A DNA stretch of 64,000 nt from Prostheceraeus crozeri (taxonomy: Eukaryota; Platyhelminthes; Polycladida; Euryleptidae), in contig CAJQUW010012972.1 in the NCBI GenBank assembly GCA_907163375.1, forward strand, positions 62,001 to 126,000. Direction: 5' to 3'. A program made the translations under genes and the position numbers. The notes beneath the pieces are model-generated. The model searched no databases. It saw nothing but the letters and a program-made list of their open reading frames with translations, and had not been told where the DNA came from. Below are positions 37,860 through 48,141 of the stretch, piece by piece; within the stretch, counting starts at the first letter, position 1, and the number at the start of each line of letters is the position of its first letter.

Positions 37860-38545
37860 AGTAGTGCCGTGTCAGAAGCTGACGTTTGCGACAATCAGGT
37901 GTTCTTCTCGTCTCTTGCATATTCTAACGATGGTCGTGGCTCTCCTGCAAGCCGCTCTCTCGAGACACCCCATGAAGGACAATCGCTGACGTCCGCGCTC
38001 TCTCCTTCCTTCGATTTTCCCGGTTAGAGCAAGATCTTCGTATTTCTCCTTCCGAAGGACATGACCAAGGAACCGTATTTGTCTTGTAAAGATGGTCATC
38101 ATCAGTTGCCTTGATGTACATGTGCGTTCGAGTACTGCTTCGTTGCTAACTTTCTGTATCCAAGGGATACGCAGCATCCGCCTGAGGAACCACATTCCAA
38201 TCTTGCCTGCATCGTCTGATTTATGGACCATGCTTCACATCCATAGAGAAGTACCGACCACACGTAGCACCTAAGTCGTCGGCCTCTCGTTGCCACGCCA
38301 ATGTTACGTGAGGCAAGCACCCTTTCCATCTTCTTATATGCCGTCTTTCCCATACCAATCCGCCGCTTGATATCTTCATCACACCTTGCATTCGACGTGA
38401 CGCTGCTGCCCAGGTACCGGAAGTGGGACACCTGCTCCAATACCACACCTTCTACGAGGATATTGATGCGAGGAGTGTTACGCTTCTTTGAAAACACCAT
38501 TACAAAGGATTTCTTGCGATTGATGTCGAGTCCTTTCGCTTCCTT
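37860..38545 (-). pseudogene. Same LINE type, C-terminal part, inverted
   Basis: On the minus strand: KGLDINRKKSFVMVFSKK, VVLEQVSHFRYLGSSVTS, IKRRIGMGKTAYKKMERVLA, RCYVWSVLLYGCEAWSINQ, then in another frame MWFLRRMLRIPWIQKVSNEA, RQIRFLGHVLRKEKYEDLAL and GKIEGRRERGRQRL. This is the region directly after the palm in the same family. It begins at 38545 just where the plus-strand part stopped at 37413, so inverting 37.41..38.55 kb would place the pieces in order. There is one frame change near 38210. Confidence 0.85.
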
Positions 38546-38574
38546 TCGCTTGCAAAAATTAGAATTTTAAATTT

Positions 38575-39125
38575 TAATGCCAATAGGTGGTTCCGCGAAC
38601 TTCACAGCGGACCCAGACAGAGGAATATCTTTGCAATGCGGGCGAGTTTTGCAAATCTGATTACAGATTTGCGATTAGGAGCTTCAAATTAGTAGGAGAG
38701 GATGGATTTTGCTGAGAAATTCGTTGTATTAAAAAATGGTTCCGCTAACTTCACAATCAGCTTGCAGAAAAAGTGAAATTCAGATTTCCGGGTGAAATCT
38801 GCATTGTTTTGAAAGATGAGGCACATATTCGTGATCAGCACAACAAAATTGATCGGGTAGTGACCAAAAGAAATTGATTTACTGCGTCAATCAGCGAGAC
38901 GCAGCAATTGGTTCCGCTGGATGGTTCCGCTATCTTCACAGCGGAAGCACTTTTATCTTTAAACTTGAATTTCTCAAAAACGACTGTGAATTTGTAAAAT
39001 CTGAGCTCAGATTCGTAATCAGGAGACTGAAATTGACAACATAGCAGCTGTTTCGAATAGAATTAAGCTATAATAAAAAATGGTTCCGCTGGGTGGTTCC
39101 GCTAACTTCACACACGTGTAATCGT
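38575..39125. repeat. Imperfect tandem repeat, ~150-180-bp unit
   Basis: The block TGGTTCCGCTAACTTCACA occurs with small changes near 38591, 38739, 38921 and 39096, and the spacers share a second block with ATCTGATTACAGATTTGCGA-like sequence and AGGAG(CTT/ACTG)AAATT. About three and a half diverged units. It encodes nothing recognisable. Confidence 0.75.
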
Positions 39126-39159
39126 GATAAAAATGGACATGATATCTAAAAAGAATGCT

Positions 39160-41570
39160 GTAGTTATCAATTGTACATCACATTGATGCTGGGTCTTTGA
39201 GATTTGAAGTAATTTCTCTCACTGACTATACATTCATCGACATTGGCAAAAAACGTCTGTAAAATTTTTATCTTTATATCACAAGCTGATGGATTTAATT
39301 GATGTTTCATATGAAAATGCTGGTATACAAGATTTGTTTTACTATTTACATGCTCTAAAATTCGATTCCGCATCGTGCACTGAGTTTCACCTATATAAGT
39401 CTGTTGACATTTGTTGCAAGTGATTTTATATACATTTTTCAAAAAACATAAATTGTTGTTATTACACGAACAAGACTTATTGGGTGGATAATACACATTG
39501 GTGTTATACACATGTTTCTTCTTGATTTGGCGAAATAACGATGGTGGAGTAACAAACACTGGTTCCACGTTCAAAATTGGAATTTTGAATATTATATAGG
39601 AAATAGCCTATAATATCACATAATATATTATACATTATATAGGAATATTTATTTGGGAACGAATTTGTCTTGCTTGATTTTCATTGATAAAAGGAATACG
39701 AACACAAGCTTGCTTTTCGTGGTTAGTACGCGTATGATATGATGGAACAAAAGGTTTTTATATTTGTTGGCTTAATGCTTGGGATATCCATTTGAAGCAA
39801 AACGATGCTTGACAAAAGATATACCCTCTTCAATCAATGTAAAGGTGGTACAATTTCGATGAACTAGGAAACATTCATTTTTCATCAAAACAATCTTTCT
39901 AATTAACGAAGATTTCCCATGGTAACAAATGACAGTGAGTGAGACATGAGTGGACTTAAAATAAAACGAACTTAAACACGAATTATTCGCGAAAGAAACT
40001 TCTGTGTCCAAAAATGAAATAGGTCTACTAGAATTTTCGGGGGCACTCAACAGTAGATTGAATACAATCATTTATGCAATTCAACTAGGGAAGTATATCA
40101 ACCAAAGTGGAAAATAAAATAACAAAAATATCATCAATAGATCTTTTCCAAAACATAAAACGTGATGAATCAATAGATAGAAGTTGCCTCTCTACATGAA
40201 ATACATAAACCAGGGTTTTTTTAAGGTTTCGTTTACCCGCCCACTCCCAAATTCTACCCGCCAATCTAAAACAAAGCAAAACAAGGCTTGTAGATCTTTC
40301 TTTCAATTTCCTTTCCAGCTGTAAAAAGAAAGCGGAAACAAAGTTGCATCTTTTGAATATTCAGCAAATTAGAGGTGGTGGTACAATATATGCCTACATG
40401 ACGTACTTGTACATGCACTAAAATGTGCACAGCAACAATTGCTGGGTAAGATGGAGAGGAACAGTGGAAAATTGTCTCTTGAACTTGCAGTAAAAACATA
40501 TATGATAAATGCATAATACACTACATGATTTCACAGTGAATATGGCAAACTGCAATTTATATAAAGACAAATTGCATTCTGCAACGTCATTCCTCATCGA
40601 CAAGAGCCTATTGATGATCAACGAAACAGTGCCGCATATCAATGAGAAGTGAAGTTAAAGAATGTAAATAACCGTTGATAAGCGATGAATGTGTTATTTG
40701 CACTGCAAAAGTCTACAAATTGCTTAGTTAAGTCATGGATGATGAAAAGTTGTGTTACAATTATTACTTAAAAATTGAATATGCCTAGTTTCTCTTTAAC
40801 GATCGAAATTTATTGTCAACTACGTGTAGGGGGCATACATACATGTACTGTACAGTTGTACACCTCCATAACTTTCAGTGATGCAAATTCTTTAAATGAA
40901 GTAAGCTATGTGAGACAAGAAAGCACCACTGCGAATGTATTTCTTCATTCGCAACCAGTAAAATTTATTTTGGCATGGTCCACTACATGACTACATAGTA
41001 TTTCCATTTTGATAACTTCCTACTTTTAAATGCGTGTGAGTGAAGGAAAGTTTTTGTACTTGTTAACTTGACGATGGTTGCGAATCGCATAATCGAACAT
41101 AAAGAGGTTTCGTATAGATTATCCACACCTGAAATAGGGTTGGGTTTAATAATTTTTAAATTCGAATTATGCGAATAATTCGTCTTATGTGAAAAACAAC
41201 AGTGACTGACATGGACAGTGGTCCGAGTTGACATCCGAAATTTACCCGCCCAAATCGGGCGCGTATATCGCCTTAAAAAAACCCTGCATAAACAATCGCT
41301 AAAAAAGGGGATACAGTATTTCCCCTAGTTAATCCTGAACCAATTTATAGAACCGACCCTTGAAGAATTTTATGTTGTCTGTACGGCAGCTACAGCCAAT
41401 TTCAAAAGTTTTGTAAAATCAGACTCATTGATTGACGATAAAGATGTAGACATTTTGAGTTCGTTGAAAAAATTTGTTACAATTGAAAATTCATCATTAG
41501 GACCACATAAAGGTATAGAGCCATATAAATTAGTAACGTCAAAAGATCCGTAGAAAATGGTTTATAGTGA
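39160..41570 (-). mobile_element. Penelope-like element fragment (RT plus GIY-YIG), split by a hAT-type insertion
   Basis: On the minus strand, from high to low coordinates: GSFDVTNLYGSIPL and FTKLLKLAVAAVQTT (41400..41550), then after the insertion FWKRSIDDIFVILF (catalytic box, about 40130), PISFLDTEVSFANNSCL (about 40000) and HRFASNGYPKH (39780), and finally the GIY-YIG nuclease VYKITCNKCQQTYIGETQ with RNRILEHV (39300..39430) and a terminal ERNYFKSQRPSINVMYN. Order and motifs are those of Penelope-like elements. Several stops and frame changes are present, and the 5' part is missing. Confidence 0.85.
40211..41286. mobile_element. hAT-like non-autonomous element, 1,076 bp
   Basis: The ends CAGGGTTTTTTTAAGG are perfect 16-base inverted repeats, and CATAAAC flanks both sides (40204..40210 and 41287..41293). 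The 7-base duplication is close to the 8 bases usual for hAT, and the CAGGG terminus fits. Both subterminal parts carry TTTACCCGCCC. No transposase is recognisable. It splits the reverse transcriptase of the Penelope-like element. Confidence 0.85.
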
Positions 41571-41689
41571 TCAGTAGATACATCCTTAATTGAGTTTAAA
41601 AAATGTAAAAGTGTCTTTTAAATGAGCTGATACAAAATTTAGAAGAGAGAGTAAACAAACTGAAAATCTTGAATGACTAGTTGTCGGAG

Positions 41690-41830
41690 TGTCTACCGCA
41701 GAAATCAAAGGAGGGGTGATTTGTGTCTATTGCATAGTAAGCACACCGTATATCCGAAAATGAGCGAAATCGAAGATCAAGTGCCACAAAATATATGTAT
41801 TCCGAAAATTGGATGAATCGTCGTCGAATG
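41690..41830 (+). repeat. Diverged end of the long-inverted-repeat family
   Basis: GCATAGTAAGCACACCGTATATCCGAAAATGAGCG... followed by AAGTGCCAC parallels the right arm near 15738..15787 (GCATAGTAAACATATATCCG ... TTAGTGCCAC). Only the end is recognisable, so this is an old partial copy. Confidence 0.5.
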
Positions 41831-42639
41831 ATCCGCGTCCAATTTGAAAACATCACGCACGTTGCCATGATACCTTCTATATATTGCTCAATAAACTGTA
41901 AAATAACTTCAACCGGCTAAATAGAGTTTCAGTAATCTATAACCTAGAGTGGACTTGCGAAAAGCAGCCGATTATCAAAATGAAGTGATGCAAATGCGCT
42001 AAAAATTATTTGAAAATGTGTATATAGCATGAAGAACGTCCACTTACTTAATTAAATAATTATTAACTAAAACTTAATCCATCAAACAGAATGCAAATTC
42101 AGGTATGCGATTTGATGTCATAATTTTACGCATGTCGACCCCTTCCAGAAAGGCCCTATCATCACATGTCTAGTAAATTTAGAAACTGAAAATTTTGAAT
42201 ACTTCAGCTTTCACTACCTTTCTACTAGGGTCAAAAAATCTTAACGAAATGAAACAATAGATTAAAATCAACAACTGAAAACTCCACGCAGCAGTTGAAG
42301 ATGCGCAGGTTCGTGCAACTGTAAATCTGTGCAGCTTTGGAAACGCTGGGTACCCCTAACCCATTTATGTTTATTGCCTTGTTTACAGTTTCTCAGAAAT
42401 CATAAAAATTGTTTTGGGAAATCAGGAAAATTTACATCCCTGCATAAGCATCAGCCAAGTTCTTTTACACGGTAATGTACTTGCTTTGGCTTCTTCCGTA
42501 GCACCCAAAAAAGTGTTTGCAGAACCATTCAAAACCAGTAATCATTTAGTCACGCCTTATCCAACTCAGTTTTGTGCTCACCCGACTGCCGGAACGGTAT
42601 CAAACGTCGATTAGCTCGCCTATCTTTACAACAGGACCA
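41831..42639. other. Intronic sequence, nothing recognised
   Basis: No supported feature. Confidence 0.35.
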
Positions 42640-43310
42640 TGAACAGAATTCTCAACCACCTCATCCCTCTCAAGACTTCTAGCAGTCCCAAACGGTCGTC
42701 GAAGATTTAGTTAGACAACGTGTGTTGTCAGTCTAAGTGTTCTTGTTCAAAGACTGGAACGCTATGTCAAAGGCTACTCCTCGCCTGCTCTTGAGTAAGT
42801 GCTCTTGTAGAATGGAAACTTCCATTTTCACAATTCTCTCCTCAGATGCAGGAGATCAACTTCTTGGCAGTCACGATTCAGTACCAACCAAACTCCACAC
42901 ACTCTCAATAGGTTGCCCCCCCCACACCCTCAACTCACTAATGGGTTGCTAGTTGCAGTCGAACTTCTGAACATCAAAAGTCTCAGCTGATGAGTATCTA
43001 CAATTCTTCGTCTCGAAAATCGTCTCTGCTCGTTTATGCACCAAGCTTGTCGATATTCCCAAGTTTCGCCCAGTTAGCGCCGATTGTATTCTCTACAAAT
43101 TCCTCTGCCCACGTTATGATTTCGCTCTTACTCCAGCCTGACAAGTTCTCGAAGTGCGATCCGATACCAACCTCTCTTCGCAAGACTTTTAAAAGTTTGT
43201 CCCCATTCCTTGCTGCCCTTTTCAATCGGTCCCTCAGTAAGAGATTAATTTCCGCGATTTGTTTACAACTCACCAATAATCAAGAAATACTAACATTAAG
43301 CATGCATCCT
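42640..43310 (+). pseudogene. CR1/L2-like LINE fragment before the RT palm
   Basis: The clearest part (43115..43240) reads LLLQPDKFSKCDPIPTSLRKTFKSLSPFLAALFNRSL in one frame, which matches the KSCSLDPIPTSLLK...LxPxxxxLxNxSL segment at the start of the CR1/L2-type reverse transcriptase. Upstream sequence is proline- and serine-rich and probably continues the linker between endonuclease and reverse transcriptase. It is truncated on both sides. Confidence 0.55.
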
Positions 43311-43339
43311 CATATCAACCGATCTCGAACCTGGTAATA

Positions 43340-44121
43340 TCTATGCTAAAGCTGGATTAATTAATCAAAATCTCAATCAACTAACTTTTCGAGGCTTATC
43401 AAGGTTTTGAAAAATTAATCAATCATTAATCATAATCAAAATCACGTTAATTAATCAACAAATTTGATCTTAATCATCCGAACATCAGTTGAGATAGAAC
43501 ACGGCTACTGATGGCAGAGTGACAGTTAGAATACGCAAGGACGGAAAGTACACATAGTCGCAGAGAGTGCCAATCCTTGATGCACGGTCATGAACATGCG
43601 TTCGCACCTCGTCATAGAAAATCTTCACTGCGATATCATCCCTCAGATGCTTTCTCTTCACGTGTACTTTAGATTATTAAGGCATACTCAATGGACTACT
43701 GGGTTCAATAATTTTGTCCATTTGTGCGGTATGATGGTACCGAACAAAATCGAATTATTACAGTAATACTAATTTGACAAGCTTATTAATTGAACAAGGA
43801 GATAAGTTTAAATAAAGACTGCTATCACTGAACAGTATTAAACATTTTTATCACGATTCAAATTATTACTTAAACGTACTATAATTATCACTAATCCGAC
43901 AAAGGGTCTGAAAGCCGTAATCAGCATCACATTCAACCTACCCAGCCTTGATGATAAAGCGTCTGACCACATTAATCATACAAATCACAATTTCGAACAT
44001 CTTAATCAATCATAATCATGATCAAATATTTGAACACTTCAATCATAATCTCAATCACAATCAATTTTTTTGAATATTGACTGATCGTTCCACCTCTAGT
44101 CTATGCTACTATTATCGTGTG
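43340..44121. other. AT-rich sequence with ATCA/AATCA simple repeats
   Basis: Frequent TTAATCA and AATCATAATC words near 43360..43480 and 43970..44070 suggest low-complexity drift. No gene seen. Confidence 0.45.
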
Positions 44122-44129
44122 TCCCAGCT

Positions 44130-44334
44130 AGTGCTGTTTTCGAAATGCACCAATTTAATTTTCGAAATCGAAATTTCATCAAAATTTCGATTTCGAAAAA
44201 TCATTCTTTAATTTTTATAATTTCAATTTCGATTTGGAAAACGTTTTTATAATTTTTATGATTTCGATTTCGAAAACGTTTTTATAATTTCGATTTCGAT
44301 TTCAAAAATGAAATCTAGTTGCGAAAACAGCACT
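44130..44334. mobile_element. 205-bp MITE with inverted ends
   Basis: The ends AGTGCTGTTTTCG and CGAAAACAGCACT are inverted. The flanking 8-mers TCCCAGCT and AGCCAGCT agree at six of eight positions, compatible with a hAT-type duplication. The interior is built of TTTCGATTTCGAAAA words. Confidence 0.75.
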
Positions 44335-44342
44335 AGCCAGCT

Positions 44343-45094
44343 ACATCGGCCATTTGTGAGTACAAGTTCCTTTCTGAAACTCATCACGTCTGCTCAAACA
44401 TCATCTACGCTCTTCCACAGAAATGGCTGTCTTAAAAGTTATGAAGATGATGTGACACAATGATAAAATACACCCTTCCTTGAGCTTACTTGCTTCCGCC
44501 TTGTATCGATCACGATAGATAATCAAAACGTTTACATATCTCAGCCGGACTACGAAACTAGGTCATTTCTTGATATGATTCCTTCCTAATGAACCGCCGC
44601 AGCAGTGGTCGGGCCAGCTCAGAGGAAGAAATTTACGCAAGAGGGTAAAATTTACGCAGTTCGTGGTTAAAATTTGATTAATGGTAGTACTTTCAAAAGA
44701 GCTATACGCGATCAGCCAGTAATATTTCCCGTAATACACCAAACTACATAACTAACATTTTCACGTGGTCCAAAATGTACTGGTTTATCGTCAGTTTAAG
44801 GATTTTGAATGCTTGATACACTAACGTGAAAAGAAAATTCATCGTAGGTCAACCTAAAGTCACTATATCTAAAATGAAGGAGTAGGCCCTACTGTAATTA
44901 TATTTTATTTCAAAAGTGTAAATTATTTTAAAATATCTTAGTATTGTGCATGAAAAAGGAATCAAAAAAACAAATTTTCATTGTGATATAATAGTGTTGT
45001 TGTTGAAAAATAGAGTACTCTATGACTAAATTGACGCTATTCAGACTTATATCCGGCGATAAAAACTATCGAAGACATAAATTTACAAAGACAA
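44343..45094. other. Intronic sequence, nothing recognised
   Basis: No supported feature. Confidence 0.35.
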
Positions 45095-47440
45095 ATGTTA
45101 AAAAAGGCGTTGCATTACACGAGAAAGAGTATCTAGCAACATCCTGTGTGGTTTTTCGAAATTGAAATTGGGCAATTCTACATAGTAACAATAAGAAGAA
45201 TTTTAGCTGATGTTAAGAGCTGTTTCAGATGATTCGCTCAGACACAGAAAGTAATGAAGGTTTCTTAGAAATATGACGAACAAATATAATCAAAACTGAG
45301 ATCTACAGTGAAACTTTAGAGTGCAAAAGTCTGTATCGCGAGAAGTATACGTATCATGGATTATTTTACTTTTTGACAAAGATGTAGATAATCATCATTC
45401 TCGCGTGTGCGCGAACATTCCATTTTTACATGATCAAATGCAGCGAATATCTGATATTACGTCTTGCCATTTGACTAAGTCATCAATACTTAAGAAAAAA
45501 TGACAGATTATAATAAAGGTATGATTCTAGCATCAATAGCGATCATTATCAGTGAAAAATGAAGAAATGTAAAATTAAAATGAGGATATGTAATCTCTCT
45601 TTAAAAGAATTTCTTGATGAATAGCGCTCTTGCTATCCTTATCAACCATAAGGCTTAGCTTGATAGTAAGTTTGGCACGCGTGAGCAAAGGAAGACTCCA
45701 TGGTTGAAAATATCTGAGGTTCTCTAACAAACCAAACTCTGATTGTTTGACAAGGATTCTCATCAAAAATTTCATCCAAAACTCAGGATGATCTTAACTT
45801 GAATGCTGTTGAAATTTATGCGAAGATGCCCGCTTTATAAAGTTTCGTCTCAACAAAACAAATATATTATGATCGAGTCATTTACACTTGATCGAAAATC
45901 TAGACATTCTTGCCAATTGAATATGCAACTGACTCTTGCACACACACGTATACTTGTAGAATCCTGAAAATCAAACATGGGAACTATTCGAAATTTAAAG
46001 CTGCTTAAATTCCTGATTAAGCATATCTCATATCTCAAGTGTTCGGTTATTAAATGTACTTAAGGAATCAAAAGGATGTAGATTCTTTTTCATTGTCATT
46101 TTATACACTATTTTTCTCTCTAACTTCGCTTGTTTTTCGATTATTTTCATCTTCCAGATTGTTCTTCTTCCCCAATCGCCGCAGTCTCTCTTAAGTTACG
46201 AGCTTCCTGCTCCATTTCTTCAGCCTTCCTTTTCCTTGCAGTAGCTTCCTTTTGCTTTTCTTCGACACTCGCCAAATCAAACTCCTATTTCTTCAATTTC
46301 GCACTTTGCTATCGCTCCTTCTCTAGCTCGTCTTCTATTTTCTTTCTGGTCAGTTCTCTCTTCGCCTCAGCTATTTTATTTTTACTTAATTCTCCTCTCT
46401 TTGTACGCACTCTTTGCATTTTGTGACGTTTGTTGCAATTCGTCAGAAAGTGGTACTTCAAAACATGCCTTATTCCGCGAATTCAAGTATGATTTCGTAA
46501 ACGTGAGTGCTCGCACTCATTGTTGATCTAGACTGGTTCGTCTTTTCGTCACTGTATCCGACAGCATGCTGAAGAGTATTTCGACATCTGAATTCCCGTG
46601 AGGAATGATCAAACAATGGCGAACTAATCGCTTCAAGATAGGAACGTTTAGTTAGCTGATGACCATCTGCTAAAAACAAGTACAGTCTCGTCGGGTAACA
46701 CCTCGACCTGAAGCTTGATATTCTGCAATTCACATCTTACTGCTGTTAGATCAGCATCCTGAAAGACATTTGAAAGCTCCTTCGCCACGTTGATCGTCCA
46801 CGTTTCATAGTAAATGTAGGTAAGGTTTTCGGGTAAAGAAACCTCAGATTTTGCAGTAACTTATTTGTAAACGGTTAGTAGTGCACCAGTTGCTGTGTAC
46901 AGGAGATGCAAAAGGCTGGTACTTGTTCATAAAACCTTTGCTGCTCGTTGAGATCAGTTACTAATTTGGAAATCCTTTCACCAATAATGATTTTACGATC
47001 CGGCAGAATAACATCCGTATTGGAACTTTTCCATGGCTCTTTGGTGTCAATGTGATCTTCTTCCTAATACATCAAGAGCCATTTGATGAGAAGATTTCAT
47101 ATAGTTTGCCATAAGTCATGTCTGAGGCAACCATCACGTTGGAACCTTTTCAAATTCCCTCAGAGGTTTTAAAGCGGTGGCAAATAATTCTAATATGCAT
47201 TCAGTAAGAGGATCTGAAAGTGCCTCTTGAATTCTTCCGATTCGATCCTTCGAAAACGACGTGTTTGACTTCGACACAGCTACAACAAAAAATGCTTCAA
47301 TGCTTCCAGTTGTTCTAATAGTAGTTCGATAACCTCCAAACACTGCAACCATCGTATATTTATAAGGCGCAAGAATTTGTGCTGCTCCACGTTCATAAGA
47401 TCGGCGCTGTGTTTATATTCCGAATCAAAGTTATGATACA
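45095..47440 (-). mobile_element. hAT-transposase-like repeat, copy A
   Basis: On the minus strand, from 47420 down, one frame reads FLRLINIRWLQCLEVIELLL with EQLEALKHFF, another ALSDPLTECILELFATALKP, and near 46610 IIPHGNSDVEILFSMLSDTV with TKRRTSLDQ. The last matches the C-terminal dimerisation box (HxNxxxExxFSM) of hAT-type transposases; the first resembles the RWL...LLEQWxAL segment of the same families. A coiled-coil-like, Glu/Lys-rich tail follows (VEEKQKEATARKRKAEEMEQ, about 46190..46270). The frame is interrupted many times. Copy B at 54.4 and 62.6 kb shares the whole region, so this is a dispersed or duplicated element, not a working gene. Confidence 0.6.
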
Positions 47441-48141
47441 AAAATCATAACGAGACCGACCACTGCGCCGCAGATCAGTTTTTCAAGCCTTAATATCATT
47501 TTTTCCAGTTACTCTTGGTGCACCTCAAGATGGTGCTCAGCCCATACTTCCCTCCCTATATATCGCCCCAATGGCGCCACGTCTATTGGTCGGTTTGTTT
47601 GCATCCCCTTCATGTTGCCACAGGCGTAAATGAAGTCCCAGCACGAATCATCACCTAAGGGATTGGGATATTATAAGAAAGAAAATAGCTGCACTTACTC
47701 TGCCAAAATATGATAAATTGAAGAAATTTCGAAGATAGGAGAAGTGAAAAGAAGTCTATCATTTAATAATCGAGGCATGTCTCTCACTCTGCATCATATA
47801 ACGAGACATTTCCAAAAAACTAGAAATGTGCAGAAGACAGCGTCGACCTTTTTTGAATATCGATTGAGACAAATCTGATGAAGTATCAAGTCTCTCCCTG
47901 CCTTCGAATGTACGTTTTCTTGTCAACAGGCAGTTACGCGGTTTTTCAATTAATTATTGGATTATAATTATGCATGAACAAGATCACCACTGCGGTAATT
48001 ACTGCTCTTAGTTTTGTCAAAACCATTTAAAACTAACAATATACTATGCTTCATTCTGTGCTTCTTAAGTGAGACCTAATTTAAATCCTATCATTTCATT
48101 TACTGAATCGAATTAGATATGATAAACAGCACTGCACTTAC
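47441..48141. other. Intronic sequence downstream of the first NOMO coding exon
   Basis: No supported feature beyond the splice donor at its right edge. Confidence 0.4.

Larger units (their letters stand above)
20418..48141 (-). other. NOMO intron of 27.7 kb, filled with mobile elements
   Basis: The donor (CAAG then GTAAGT on the minus strand at 48142/48141) and the acceptor at 20418 are both phase 1, and the joined protein text matches NOMO without a gap, so no exon needs to lie between. The intron contains the BEL/Pao fossil, its hAT and Polinton insertions, LINE and Penelope-like pieces and a hAT-like repeat, all listed separately. Confidence 0.85.
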
